Source of the DNA: Acinetobacter marinus
Lineage (GTDB): Bacteria; Pseudomonadota; Gammaproteobacteria; Pseudomonadales; Moraxellaceae
Direction: 5' to 3'
DNA length: 64,000 nt
NCBI RefSeq assembly: GCF_900096915.1
Contig: NZ_FMYK01000001.1
Span: forward strand, 248,001-312,000
Below, piece after piece: positions 53,330 through 63,225 of the stretch (the stretch's first letter is position 1; each line of letters starts with the position of its first letter). The position numbers were made by a program, and so were the translations under genes. The notes below the pieces were generated by a model. It was given only the letters and a program-made list of their open reading frames with translations, made no database searches and had not been told where the DNA came from.

Positions 53330-54349
53330 ATGGTGCCACTTGCGCATACCGCCGTACTAAAAAACTATCTCGATGTCAGTCGGCGGCTCAATCTCAATCC
53401 CTATCAGCTACTCTCCAGTGCAGAGATTTACCCAGCGCATTTGAATGACTATAAACAGCGCATCCCTGTAGATAATGCTATTCGCTTACTGGAAAAATCT
53501 GCTGAGCTCAGCGGTTGTGATGTGTTTGGACTGTATATGGCAGAAGAACGTCAACTTGCTGATTTTGGTGAGTTGAGCCTGCTACTGAGTTATCAACATA
53601 CGTTGCGTGATGCCCTACAAACCATCGTGCGCTACCGCAACCTAATCAATAATGCGCTAGAGATTTGCCTTGAAGAAGTCGGCAATATAGTCATTATTCG
53701 CATCGAAGTAATCTCCGATATTTCCGATTATAGTCGGCAGTCAATCGAACTGGCAGTCGGTATCACCCATCGCTTTTGCGCTGCGCTATTATCTCAAAAA
53801 TGGAAACCGCTGAGTGTGCATTTCAATCACAGTGCACCTAAAGATCTGAGCGTGCATCAACGAATTTTTGGCTGTAATTTAGAATTTGGTAGCGAATTTA
53901 ACGGCATTGTTTGCACGATCGCCGAGCTGGACAAAACTAATCCGCAATCCAATACGGCGATGGCAGATCATGCACAGCGTTATTTAGACATTGATCTACT
54001 GCACAATGAAAATGAATCATCGATCATATTTGATATTCGTAAAAGCATCTATTTGTTATTACCGATGGGGCGTGCCACGATTGCACAAGTCTCACACACG
54101 CATGGTGTCAATGTCAGGACTTTACAGCGTCGTTTAGAAGCAGCCAATACCAGTTTTAGCACGCTCATCAATGATGTGCGCCGTGTCTTGGTGTTGCGCT
54201 ATTTGCGCAATCCAAACTATAGCCTCAGCCAAGTCTCCGATATTCTCGGTTATGCCATGCCTAGCTCGTTTACCCGTTGGTTTATCAGTCAATTTGGTGT
54301 GTCACCGACCTCATGGCGAAATAGTCATCGTATTACCCAACCTGCGTAA
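53330..54349 (+). CDS. AraC-family transcriptional regulator
   Basis: A 339-residue protein of the same subfamily as the one at 49035. The N-terminal domain has LADFGELSLLLSYQHTLRDA; the C-terminal helix-turn-helix pair is TIAQVSHTHGVNVRTLQRRL and SLSQVSDILGYAMPSSFTRW. GGGAGA lies before the ATG. It faces the hydrolase gene divergently. A terminator follows at 54485. Confidence 0.9.
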   Translation: MVPLAHTAVLKNYLDVSRRLNLNPYQLLSSAEIYPAHLNDYKQRIPVDNAIRLLEKSAELSGCDVFGLYMAEERQLADFGELSLLLSYQHTLRDALQTIVRYRNLINNALEICLEEVGNIVIIRIEVISDISDYSRQSIELAVGITHRFCAALLSQKWKPLSVHFNHSAPKDLSVHQRIFGCNLEFGSEFNGIVCTIAELDKTNPQSNTAMADHAQRYLDIDLLHNENESSIIFDIRKSIYLLLPMGRATIAQVSHTHGVNVRTLQRRLEAANTSFSTLINDVRRVLVLRYLRNPNYSLSQVSDILGYAMPSSFTRWFISQFGVSPTSWRNSHRITQPA

Positions 54350-54484
54350 TGTCGCTTCGTTTTTGCATCTTCGCTAGATTTGTTTCGATTAAACTTTTTG
54401 TAATTCAACGCATTCTTATGAATTTTAAATACATCTTAGATTAGCATTGAAAACCGGGATTTAAACAGTGCATTTTAAAACAGT

Positions 54485-54523
54485 ATGGCTGATTTCAACA
54501 TCACTTGAAATCAGCCATTTTTT
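54485..54523 (+). terminator. Terminator of AraC gene
   Basis: ATGGCTGATTTCAA pairs exactly with TTGAAATCAGCCAT (loop CATCAC), followed by a T-run. Confidence 0.9.
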
Positions 54524-54581
54524 GTTCAGTAATTTTTTTATTGACCTAGTTTACGTCAACCGAGTGTGTTCGTGCAGTAAT

Positions 54582-55613
54582 TTAAAACAACCAATGCATC
54601 ATAGCTAATACCAACAGCACCAAGAAAATACTTTCACCGACCATAAACAGTACGGGTTTCATACCGACTGTTGCCAGTTCTTTAAACTGGGTTTTCATAC
54701 CAAGCGCACTGATCGAAATCACCAAGCACCAGCGTGACAATTCATTGATCCCACCTTGTACAAGACTTGGTACCCAGCCTGTGCTATTGATACATGCCAA
54801 GATCAAAAATCCAACTGCAAACCAAGGCAAGAGTGGCGGACGTTCGCCCCCATTTACGGATGCACCTTGCATACGAGTAATCATCGCCGCACAGACAATC
54901 ACAGGGAGCAACATCGCTACACGCATCAGTTTGACCACCGTGGCGGTATTGCCCGTTTCAGTGGACATACTATAGCCCGCACCGACCACCTGCGCCACAT
55001 CATGAATGGTTGCCCCCAAAAATATGCCTGCTGCTTGTGGGGACAGATTCAGCCACTGTGCAATCATGGGATAGACGATCATGGCAATGGTGGATAATGC
55101 CGACACGCCAATCACGGTGAACAAAGTCGCCTTTTCTTTTTGTGGATGATTGGGTAGCGCTACCGATAACGCCAGCGCAGCCGACGCACCGCAAATCGCT
55201 GTGGCACCGCCAGTCAACATGCCGAAGAGTTTTTGAAAGCCGATCAGCTTTGCCACCACCACGGAGACTGAAATGGTCACGATAATTAACGTGATCACCA
55301 ACACCACAGGTTGCCAACCCAGTGCGGTAATCTGTTCCAAAGTAATGCGCATGCCAAGTAATGCAATGCCAATGCGCATCACGGTACGTGCTGTAAACTC
55401 AATTCCAGCCTTACAACGCCCTTCTGCCGACAGAAAACTTAATCCCATGCCAAGGAGCAAGGCAAACAACATCACAGGTGCGCCATAATGCTCGGACAAA
55501 AAGGTCGCAGCCGCTGCGGCAACGGCACTAATCGCAAAACCTGGCGCAAGCTCACGAATGCGTTGCATCCACGTGCTCGCTGGGCTGGTGCTGACTGGCG
55601 TAGAGTTAGCCAT
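54582..55613 (-). CDS. YeiH/UPF0324 family putative sulfate exporter
   Basis: About 343 residues with ten or so transmembrane helices. YGAPVMLFALLLGMGLSFL and GATAICGASAALALSVAL and GATIHDVAQVVGAGYSMS are the family hallmarks. Members are annotated as sulfate or sulfite exporters. Start ATG 55613 (MANSTPVSTSPAS) overlaps the stop of the Rieske gene by 8 bp. Confidence 0.88.
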   Translation of the reverse strand: MANSTPVSTSPASTWMQRIRELAPGFAISAVAAAAATFLSEHYGAPVMLFALLLGMGLSFLSAEGRCKAGIEFTARTVMRIGIALLGMRITLEQITALGWQPVVLVITLIIVTISVSVVVAKLIGFQKLFGMLTGGATAICGASAALALSVALPNHPQKEKATLFTVIGVSALSTIAMIVYPMIAQWLNLSPQAAGIFLGATIHDVAQVVGAGYSMSTETGNTATVVKLMRVAMLLPVIVCAAMITRMQGASVNGGERPPLLPWFAVGFLILACINSTGWVPSLVQGGINELSRWCLVISISALGMKTQFKELATVGMKPVLFMVGESIFLVLLVLAMMHWLF

Positions 55614-56019
55614 GCGCAGACTCCTGATCAAGCAAGATGTATAGCCGTTGCGCAACGCAATGTACTGCATAGGTGCTGATTTTCATGGATTTTGAGTTGA
55701 CTAAAAAACCAGTCGCCACATCAAAACGTAAACCATGCGCACCACATTGGATGGTACAACCATCTAACTTACCACCAAAAAGTGATGCGCCCTGATGCGG
55801 ACAACGATCATCGATGGCGTAGAATTGCCCTTGTATATTAAACAGCACCAAAAACCGATCATCGACTTGCAAAAAAGTACGCTCGCCGATGGCAGGCACT
55901 TTTTCCAGTGGCACTTTAAAATATGGCACGTCAAAATCTGGCGCTTCAAAATGTGGTTTTTCAAATTGAGTCCGTGTCAGGTCGGTCTGCTCATGATTCT
56001 CGTGTGTATCTTGATTCAT
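55606..56019 (-). CDS. Rieske [2Fe-2S] protein
   Basis: A 137-residue protein. The cluster ligands are CPH in DDRCPHQGASLFGG and CGAH in QCGAHGLRFD. The N-terminal 40 residues are acidic and repetitive (FEKPHFEAPDFDVPYFKVP). It resembles nitrite reductase small subunit or ferredoxin components of dioxygenases, but no oxygenase large subunit is near. Overlaps the DsbA-like gene by 4 bp. Confidence 0.87.
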   Translation of the reverse strand: MNQDTHENHEQTDLTRTQFEKPHFEAPDFDVPYFKVPLEKVPAIGERTFLQVDDRFLVLFNIQGQFYAIDDRCPHQGASLFGGKLDGCTIQCGAHGLRFDVATGFLVNSKSMKISTYAVHCVAQRLYILLDQESAHG

Positions 56020-56669
56020 GACGCCACCTCATTGATTCCAAGCGCATCACACATGGTACGGTACAAATGTTCTGAAGCACTTGCACCTGCAACAGCAAAG
56101 CGCCCATCAATAATAAAGTACGGCACGCCATGCCCTGCCCGATAACGAGAAATATCCGCCAAGTTTGGCGTTTGCCATATGGCTTTGAGCTGTTCTGCAT
56201 CAAAGCCACATTCTAATGCGATACGATGCAAAGTCTCTTGCTGTCCAATATTTTCGGCATAATGAAAGTAGCCTGAAAATAGTCGCTCTAACAATTTTTC
56301 AGTTTGCTCAGACGTTGATATTGCATTTAATTTGGCAAATAAATGATGCGCTTTGGCTGTATTTGGCATGGTGTGAATGCGCTTAAAATCCAGATTTACG
56401 CCAACTGCTTTGGCAGCTTGACGCACTTGTTCTTGGCGCTGTTCGACCGCAGTTTGGCTACCCAGTCGATCCAAATAAAATTCATCAAACGGCACGCCAT
56501 CGGCTGGCAAATAAGTGAGCAGTTGTACACCGTGCCAGCGCACATGGACTTGGACTTCTGGGTGATATTGATTGAGCATTGCGGTTGCACGTTGCAATTG
56601 TCGCTTGCCAATCAAGCACCATGGGCAGATAAAATCAAAATACACATCGATGGGTAAGAGTTGTTTCAT
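56016..56669 (-). CDS. DsbA-family (FrnE/HCCA isomerase-like) oxidoreductase
   Basis: A 217-residue thioredoxin-fold protein. The active site is CPWC (15-18) in DFICPWCLIGKRQL, and no signal peptide is present, so it is cytoplasmic. C-terminal GVPYFIIDGRFAVAGASASE is the family's cis-Pro region. Members catalyse thiol-disulfide or glutathione-dependent isomerisation reactions. It lies 2 bp downstream of the MFS gene. Confidence 0.9.
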   Translation of the reverse strand: MKQLLPIDVYFDFICPWCLIGKRQLQRATAMLNQYHPEVQVHVRWHGVQLLTYLPADGVPFDEFYLDRLGSQTAVEQRQEQVRQAAKAVGVNLDFKRIHTMPNTAKAHHLFAKLNAISTSEQTEKLLERLFSGYFHYAENIGQQETLHRIALECGFDAEQLKAIWQTPNLADISRYRAGHGVPYFIIDGRFAVAGASASEHLYRTMCDALGINEVAS

Positions 56670-56671
56670 GA

Positions 56672-57994
56672 TCAGTCACCATTATTTTGCGTATGTTGTT
56701 GTAAATCAGCGTTGGCAATAGCACGTTCCATATCACGGTGATAATATCGTTTGGCATAGATAAATACCGCCGCTGCGAAAATACTCATCAACGGCATATA
56801 TTGAAATGCTTGGTTGAGACCGATAATGTCAGAGAGTTTGCCGACCACCAATGGACCAAGTGCTAGACCTAAGAAATTATTTGCCAATGTCAATGTCGCA
56901 AAGGCAGTGCCATGCACCGAGTTATGGGTGAGATTCGCCACCATTGCACTGGACGGCCCCATGGTGCCTAAGGCGATAAACATGCCTAAGCAAATCAATG
57001 CAATTTGTGTTGTGCCAGGCGGCAGTGAGAATGCGCTGACCAAGATCACACAGCCGAGGACACAGTAGATGATTGCTAAAAGCACTTTGCGGTCTGGGCG
57101 ATTTTTGCCGAGATAATCGCACAACATGCCACACAAAATCGCACCGACAGCACTAAACAGCACAATAAACGCAGAGGTAATCCCCGCTTTATCGGTACTC
57201 ATGCCATAGTAGCGATTCAGATAACTTGGCATCCAGACAATCACCGTGCCACCGACAAAGAGTTGCAGACCACTGGCGATATAGGTTGCGACGATAGAAC
57301 GACTTGAATACAGACTGCGCAGTGGACTTTTTTTCGGTTTGACCACTTGATTGTTGGCATCTTTAATCGGCGCCATGCCAATCTTTTTCTCATTGACCAC
57401 CATCGGGTACAATACTGCCAAGAACAAACCAAAAAATGCCATCGCTGCAAATGCCCAGCGCCAACCAAAGTGCTCCGCCATGATGCCACCCAAGGACATG
57501 CCAAGGAATGAACCAAATACACCACCAGCCATAAATGCACCAGCCAATGTGGCACGCATTTCTCGAGGGAATACCGCAACCACCACAGCAATGCCGACAC
57601 TGCCATAAGCAGCTTCACCGACACCCACCATAAAGCGTGCAATAAACATCTGCTCATAGCTCTGCGCCAGCGCACAACCCAAGGTCGCCAAACTCCACAA
57701 AACTGCCATGATGGTCAGACTTTTGACCCGCCCAAAGCGATCCGCCATCAACGACAACGGCAGTGTCAGCAAACCGACCATTAAGGCAACGATACCACTG
57801 AGCAAGCCCAATTGGCTGTCGGTCAGCGTCCATTCACTTTTAATTAAAGGAAAAACTGCATTCAGCACTTGTCTCGACATATAGTCTGAAATCAACAAAC
57901 CAAATGTCAGTGCAAACACCATCCACGCATAGCGACGGGTCACGTTCTGTGATGTATCTACATCATTCGCAGACGCCATTTGATGAGCATCCAT
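56672..57994 (-). CDS. MFS transporter
   Basis: A 440-residue protein with 12 transmembrane helices. The loop 2-3 motif is SLMADRFGRVKSL. DYMSRQVLNAVFPLIKSEWT in helix 1 is like carboxylate or spinster-type MFS carriers. First gene of the MFS-DsbA-Rieske-YeiH unit, whose genes overlap or touch. Likely imports the substrate of the neighbouring catabolic genes; substrate unknown. Confidence 0.88.
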   Translation of the reverse strand: MDAHQMASANDVDTSQNVTRRYAWMVFALTFGLLISDYMSRQVLNAVFPLIKSEWTLTDSQLGLLSGIVALMVGLLTLPLSLMADRFGRVKSLTIMAVLWSLATLGCALAQSYEQMFIARFMVGVGEAAYGSVGIAVVVAVFPREMRATLAGAFMAGGVFGSFLGMSLGGIMAEHFGWRWAFAAMAFFGLFLAVLYPMVVNEKKIGMAPIKDANNQVVKPKKSPLRSLYSSRSIVATYIASGLQLFVGGTVIVWMPSYLNRYYGMSTDKAGITSAFIVLFSAVGAILCGMLCDYLGKNRPDRKVLLAIIYCVLGCVILVSAFSLPPGTTQIALICLGMFIALGTMGPSSAMVANLTHNSVHGTAFATLTLANNFLGLALGPLVVGKLSDIIGLNQAFQYMPLMSIFAAAVFIYAKRYYHRDMERAIANADLQQHTQNNGD

Positions 57995-58235
57995 AAAACC
58001 TCCATGTATTGATATTCATTACCATGGCATTGTGATAGTAAGGGTTCAACTGTGATCTAAGAAGTCCTCTTTACCTAAATCACAGTCTGAACAAGTTGAT
58101 CAGTCAAAATTCCCTCAGACTGAATATTGTGCTCAACCACAATAACTAAAATCACAATAACCAAAACAAACCAATTTGACGCAAACGACCTTCATCTCAG
58201 AGACATTGCTCTGAAAAGCATTTAGTAAAAATAAC

Positions 58236-59285
58236 TTAACGCTGTGGCACACCTTTTTGACCTGAGCGACGGTTCGGTGCCATCCCATTTGCCAACAAGG
58301 TCTCTTCGATGCTGTCGTACTGCACACCGATGCGATAGATTTCACGTGCCTCTTTACCATTTGCTACTTCACGACCCAGTTCATGCGCCATGCGCACGGT
58401 TTGCTGAATCTGTTGCACTGAGCCAAAACGCTCGCCACGATGATCAATGATGGTATCCTCATTGCCGACACGCGCATGCAAACCCATCGCCATCGAAATT
58501 GTGTTCAACGGCAAGACATTTTTCAGTAAAGATTCCGACGTCAAGGTACAGCCATCAGGTACACGATGGATAAAGTTAAAGAAATTAAATGGATTCGGTC
58601 CATCAAAACCGCCACCAATGCCAATCCATGTCAAATTCAATGGCCCTTTATACAAGCCTTTACGCACCATACGTTCCAACGTTTCCCAACCATGCATCCC
58701 TGTTAATTGGAAATGCGGTTGAATACCATTGGCACACAAGCGTTTCAAATGCTCAGCCAACCAACCTGGTCCTGCAGGCACGGTCATTTCTGCGTAGGCT
58801 TCTTGAATCGCTGGATGCTCAAGTGACGTACCCTTGAGATATTCAGGATATAACAGCTCCATAATATTCATTTGCGTGGTATTCACTGCCACCGTCACTT
58901 GATCAGGCTTTGGTGTCAGTTCAGCAAGCATATGACGGGTGTCATCGCTCAGCCACAGCGCCGCTTCACCTTCACTTTCTGGTGCAAATGAAATCGATCC
59001 GCCGACCTGAATAATCATCTCAGGCACAGCTTCACGTACCCCTTTGATCAGCTCATTAAATTTGGATAACCGTTTTGAGCCTTTGCCGTCGAGCTCACGC
59101 ACATGCAAATGCAAAACCGTTGCACCAGCTTCATAGCATTCCACCGCTTTTTGGATTTGCTCATCCATAGTCACGGGAATATCTTCTGGAAAATCCTCTG
59201 GCATCCACTCAGGACCATACGGCGCCACAGTGATGACTACTTTGTCCATGTTTTCAGGATGCAATGAATCGTCAAAAAATTGCAT
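58236..59285 (-). CDS. BKACE-family (DUF849) beta-keto acid cleavage enzyme
   Basis: About 349 residues from ATG 59285, which has AAGGAG upstream. The zinc-binding HLHVRE motif and the EAVPEMIIQVGGSISF strand are family marks, and PEYLKGTSLEHPAIQ and NEDTIIDHRGERF follow. BKACE enzymes use acetyl-CoA to cleave beta-keto acids, giving acetoacetate and a CoA ester or amine. The substrate varies (3-keto-5-aminohexanoate, dehydrocarnitine and others). 3-Oxoacid CoA-transferase genes lie 3 kb away, fitting acetoacetate use. Confidence 0.88.
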   Translation of the reverse strand: MQFFDDSLHPENMDKVVITVAPYGPEWMPEDFPEDIPVTMDEQIQKAVECYEAGATVLHLHVRELDGKGSKRLSKFNELIKGVREAVPEMIIQVGGSISFAPESEGEAALWLSDDTRHMLAELTPKPDQVTVAVNTTQMNIMELLYPEYLKGTSLEHPAIQEAYAEMTVPAGPGWLAEHLKRLCANGIQPHFQLTGMHGWETLERMVRKGLYKGPLNLTWIGIGGGFDGPNPFNFFNFIHRVPDGCTLTSESLLKNVLPLNTISMAMGLHARVGNEDTIIDHRGERFGSVQQIQQTVRMAHELGREVANGKEAREIYRIGVQYDSIEETLLANGMAPNRRSGQKGVPQR

Positions 59286-59376
59286 GTCAATCTCCTTATC
59301 TCTTTGTTTAATCAGCATTCGAATTCAATAAAATTTGAGCACAAAATTTTAAGTGTCAGATTTTAAGCATTAAAAT

Positions 59377-60225
59377 TTAGTAGGTTGCATCACCGATAAT
59401 GCCTGCCCGTTCCATTTTTCGGTGACACGGCGGATAATCCATCACTGCATAATGCTGGGTGCAACGGTTGTCCCAGATCGCAATGCTATTCGGTTGCCAG
59501 CGCCAGCGCACTTGATACTCTGGAATGTAGGCTTGGCTAATCAAATATCGTAATAAGTCTGCCGCTCCGGGATTGGCATCTTGTCCAAAACGGACATTTT
59601 CCTTAATGTGAAAATTGCTGAAGTGTGTGGTAAATGCATTGACATAGAGAATCTTCTCGCCTGTCTCAGGATGTGTTCTGACCACTGGGTGCTCCGCATC
59701 TGGAAACTGTGCCTTGAGCGCCAAACGCTTCTCAATCGGCATGGTTGCACCAAAGCTGGCTTCGATGCTGTGATAGGCTCGCAAATTGGCAATCTTCGCT
59801 TTGATCTCTTCAGGCAAGTTGGCATAGGCTGCCACCATATTGACCCACATGGTGTCACCACCCACTGTAGGGCACTCAATACAGCGCAAGACACAACCCA
59901 TCGGTGGCGCTTGACGCCAACTGGCATCGCTGTGCCAAGCATTTTCATAACGATCGATTGGACTGTCTGGGCTTTTATAGATTTGCACCAATCCAGGATG
60001 ATCGGGATGGCTACCGACCGCAGGGTGATCTTCCAACTGTCCAAAACGTTCAGCAAATGCCACATGCTCTGCACGGGTCAGATCTTGATTGCGTAAAAAC
60101 AGCACCCGATGTTGTAAAAGTTGCTGACGAATTTCTGCAAATAAATCATCATCATGTATCGCATCCGCTAGGCGAATGCCTTGTAGCTCTGCACCAATAT
60201 TGCAACTCAATTGTTCGATATGCAT
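59377..60225 (-). CDS. TauD/TfdA-family alpha-ketoglutarate-dependent dioxygenase
   Basis: A 282-residue Fe(II) enzyme. Fe ligands His and Asp are in WHSDASWRQAPP, the distal His in NRCTQHYAVMDY; the Arg for alpha-ketoglutarate lies in HRKMERAGIIGD. The family includes taurine, 2,4-D and gamma-butyrobetaine dioxygenases. The neighbourhood suggests it starts or feeds the BKACE pathway. Confidence 0.9.
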   Translation of the reverse strand: MHIEQLSCNIGAELQGIRLADAIHDDDLFAEIRQQLLQHRVLFLRNQDLTRAEHVAFAERFGQLEDHPAVGSHPDHPGLVQIYKSPDSPIDRYENAWHSDASWRQAPPMGCVLRCIECPTVGGDTMWVNMVAAYANLPEEIKAKIANLRAYHSIEASFGATMPIEKRLALKAQFPDAEHPVVRTHPETGEKILYVNAFTTHFSNFHIKENVRFGQDANPGAADLLRYLISQAYIPEYQVRWRWQPNSIAIWDNRCTQHYAVMDYPPCHRKMERAGIIGDATY

Positions 60226-60304
60226 GGGAGAATTCCTTTTCCAATAACAATTTTAGATAACTAGTTCAATGATCATGTTCATAGATCGAGTTCTAAGATC
60301 ATGT

Positions 60305-61291
60305 TCAAATCACAAAGATCGAAGATCCTGTAGTTTTTCGTGCTTCTAAATCACGATGTGCCTGAACTGCATCCTTGAGTTCATAGCGTTGATTAATTTC
60401 GATTTTGATGCGCCCATTGATCACATGGTCAAAGAGCTCATCTGCCAAGGCTTGTTTCTCGGCAGGATCGGCGATGTAATCTGCCAATGCAGGTCGAGTG
60501 ATAAATAATGAGCCTTTCATTGCCAACAGTACGGGGTTAAATTCTGGAATTGCGCCAGAAGCCGTACCAACACAGACCAATAAACCACGACGCTTGAGCG
60601 AATCCAATGACGACATAAAGGTATCTTTGCCAACGCTATCAAACACCACCTGCACCCCCACGCCATTGGTCAATTCACGAACGCGTTCTGCGACATTTTC
60701 ATGGCTATAATTGATGATATGATCACAACCATGCGCACGGGCAATCGCTGCTTTTTCTTCACTTGAAGTCGTGCCAATCACGGTGAGACCCAACAGTTTC
60801 GCCCACTGCGTCACGATCAAGCCCACACCGCCAGCAGCAGCGTGCAGTAAAATGGTATCGCCAGATTGAAATGGATAAATACGGCGCATCAGATAGGCTG
60901 ACGTCAGACCACGCATGGTCATCGCAGCAGCAGTTTCACAGGAGATGCCTTCGGGGAGCTTGATCAAGACATCGGCATCGATCAGACGTGCGGTACTATA
61001 GGCACCCAAAGTATTTAAAAAACCAGTATAGGTGACACGATCGCCGACTTGAACATTGCTCACGCCTTCACCGACCGCTTCAACGACACCCGCAGCTTCT
61101 ACGCCCATTCCATTCGGGAATGGAATCGGATAAGTGCCATCACGAAAATAAGTGTCTGCATAATTCAGACCTACAGCGACATGACGAAGCAGCACTTGAC
61201 CTGCCGCAGGCTGTGCCACCTCAATGTCTTCAAAACGTAGAACGTCTGGAGATCCTGCTTCGTAGAATCGTATTGCTTGAGCTGAAGTCAT
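60305..61291 (-). CDS. NADPH:quinone oxidoreductase-like (zeta-crystallin family)
   Basis: A 328-residue protein of the zinc-independent MDR family. The nucleotide site is HAAAGGVGLIVTQWAKLLG. ERVRELTNGVGVQVVFDSVG and GGVEAAGVVEAVGEG-like MGVEAAGVVEAVGEGV are typical. It reduces quinones or acts on enoyl-type substrates. Divergent from the LysR gene. Confidence 0.9.
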   Translation of the reverse strand: MTSAQAIRFYEAGSPDVLRFEDIEVAQPAAGQVLLRHVAVGLNYADTYFRDGTYPIPFPNGMGVEAAGVVEAVGEGVSNVQVGDRVTYTGFLNTLGAYSTARLIDADVLIKLPEGISCETAAAMTMRGLTSAYLMRRIYPFQSGDTILLHAAAGGVGLIVTQWAKLLGLTVIGTTSSEEKAAIARAHGCDHIINYSHENVAERVRELTNGVGVQVVFDSVGKDTFMSSLDSLKRRGLLVCVGTASGAIPEFNPVLLAMKGSLFITRPALADYIADPAEKQALADELFDHVINGRIKIEINQRYELKDAVQAHRDLEARKTTGSSIFVI

Positions 61292-61507
61292 ATTGCCATC
61301 CCTGCTGATTAGTTCAGTATTCTGTAATCCTGCAACAAAATTACCTGAGTCACTGGCTGGACACTTTACATATCACGACAGTGACTTTGCATTATGCGAC
61401 ACGGCAGACATGATCTGCGTACAGCGATGAATTTGACTTGTTCGTTAATGTCGATTTGGGTTATTTTATTATTTAAAATGAAAGGATTAGGCAAAGGATT
61501 CGCACCC

Positions 61508-62395
61508 ATGACATTGAAGCAACTGAAAGCCTTTTTGACAGTGGCACGCACCCTCAACTATGCCCAAGCGGCGGAAGAATTATTTTTAAGTCAGTCGGCT
61601 TTAAGCATCACAATCAAGACCTTAGAAGAAGAATTTGGCGGTAAACTGTTTCGCCGTAACACCCGCCGTGTAGAAGTCACCGCTGAAGGTGCGTCGCTGA
61701 TTCCTGCTGCAAAAAAGCTCCTAGCCAACTGGGAGGAAATGGAAAAAGATCTTAAACAGCGCTTTCAATTTAACCGAGGCACTTTGAATATTGCGTCTAT
61801 GCCCTACGCTACTCATGCGATTTTGCCTGCACTCATCGAACGCTTTGCACAGCGCCATCCCAACATTAGTTTCTCAATTCATGATGTGCCAAATGAAAAA
61901 ATTATCGAAAAAGTCCAAGATGGAATTTTTGAAATCGGTTTATGCTTTCAGCCGAGCCAAACCGAGCAATTGAGCTTTGTGCCTTTGTTACAAGAAGATT
62001 TTATAGCCGTCGTGCCCAAAAACCATCACCTTGCCTCTCAACCTACCATCACATGGCAACAATTATGTGCCGAATCATTTATTACCTTGCAAAATCCGTC
62101 GATCGTGCGTCAGATCATTGAGCAAAAATGTCTGGAATATCAACTGACTTTGGATTTAAAAGTGGAATGTCATCAGATCAGCTCAATATCGAATTTTGTG
62201 GCGTTGGGTATGGGCGTCAGTGCGATTCCACGTCAATTTCAGCGTTGTATCGACCTTGAGCACAATCAATTGCTTGAAATCAGTGATGATCATGTTCAGC
62301 TTCAATTAGGAATACTTTATAAAAAAGATTTTCAGCTCTCGAGTATTTCCAGTGAATTTATTCAAATGCTACAAGAACAGCAATTCATCTTTTAA
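61508..62395 (+). CDS. LysR-family transcriptional regulator
   Basis: 295 residues from ATG 61508 (MTLKQLKAFLTVARTLNYAQ); an upstream in-frame extension to 61394 is not family-like. The HTH reads AAEELFLSQSALSITIKTLE. It lies divergent from the quinone oxidoreductase gene and upstream of the CoA-transferase genes, so it probably controls one or both sides. Confidence 0.92.
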   Translation: MTLKQLKAFLTVARTLNYAQAAEELFLSQSALSITIKTLEEEFGGKLFRRNTRRVEVTAEGASLIPAAKKLLANWEEMEKDLKQRFQFNRGTLNIASMPYATHAILPALIERFAQRHPNISFSIHDVPNEKIIEKVQDGIFEIGLCFQPSQTEQLSFVPLLQEDFIAVVPKNHHLASQPTITWQQLCAESFITLQNPSIVRQIIEQKCLEYQLTLDLKVECHQISSISNFVALGMGVSAIPRQFQRCIDLEHNQLLEISDDHVQLQLGILYKKDFQLSSISSEFIQMLQEQQFIF

Positions 62396-62505
62396 AAATT
62401 TGAATCATTGATAAATTTTTTAAATCACACGTTCAAAACAATCAATTTCTAAAAATATAAGAGCAGTGTTACTAATAAAAATAAATCGAACATGAGGTTC
62501 AGTGG

Positions 62506-63222
62506 ATGAATAAAGCGATGAATAAAGTGATGGATCATGCACAAGATGCGCTGGCAGATATTGTCGCCGATCAGCAGACTATCGCAGTGGGTGGATTTGG
62601 TTTGTGTGGCATTCCCGAGGTGTTAATCGACGCCCTACAGGCGACGGGTGTCACAGGATTGACCTGTATTTCCAACAATGCAGGTACGGATGGCATTGGT
62701 CTTGGTAAGTTACTGGCAAGCCGACAAATCAAAAAAATGATCTCCTCCTATGTGGGTGAAAATAAAGAATTTGAACGGCAATTTTTAACAGGTGAATTGG
62801 AAGTTGAACTCACCCCACAAGGCACACTCGCCGAGAAGTTGCGTTCTGGCGGTGCAGGTATTCCCGCATTTTTCACCCAAACTGGTGTCGGCACATTGAT
62901 CGCCGAAGGCAAAGAAGTGCGTCAATTTGATGGCAAAAATTATTTGCTCGAACCGACCCTCACCGCAGATATCGCCTTGGTCAAAGCCTATAAGGCAGAC
63001 AAAGCAGGCAACCTGATCTTTCGCAAAACAGCACGCAACTTTAATCCTGAATGTGCCATGGCGGGCAAAATTACCGTGGTTGAAGTCGAGCAATTGGTCG
63101 AAATAGGCGAGATTGATCCCGATGATGTGCATTTGCCAGGGATATTTGTTGATCGAATCATCGTCAATCCCAATCCAACCAAACATATCGAACAACGTAC
63201 TTTAAGCACAGTGGAGGCATAA
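62506..63222 (+). CDS. 3-oxoacid CoA-transferase subunit A
   Basis: A 238-residue subunit. The glycine motif is VGGFGLCGIPEVLI; ISNNAGTDGIGLGKLL and GAGIPAFFTQTGVGTLIAEG fit the SCOT/AtoD family. With subunit B it moves CoA from succinyl-CoA or acetyl-CoA to acetoacetate or another 3-oxoacid. It is 3 bp from subunit B. Confidence 0.93.
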   Translation: MNKAMNKVMDHAQDALADIVADQQTIAVGGFGLCGIPEVLIDALQATGVTGLTCISNNAGTDGIGLGKLLASRQIKKMISSYVGENKEFERQFLTGELEVELTPQGTLAEKLRSGGAGIPAFFTQTGVGTLIAEGKEVRQFDGKNYLLEPTLTADIALVKAYKADKAGNLIFRKTARNFNPECAMAGKITVVEVEQLVEIGEIDPDDVHLPGIFVDRIIVNPNPTKHIEQRTLSTVEA

Positions 63223-63225
63223 CGC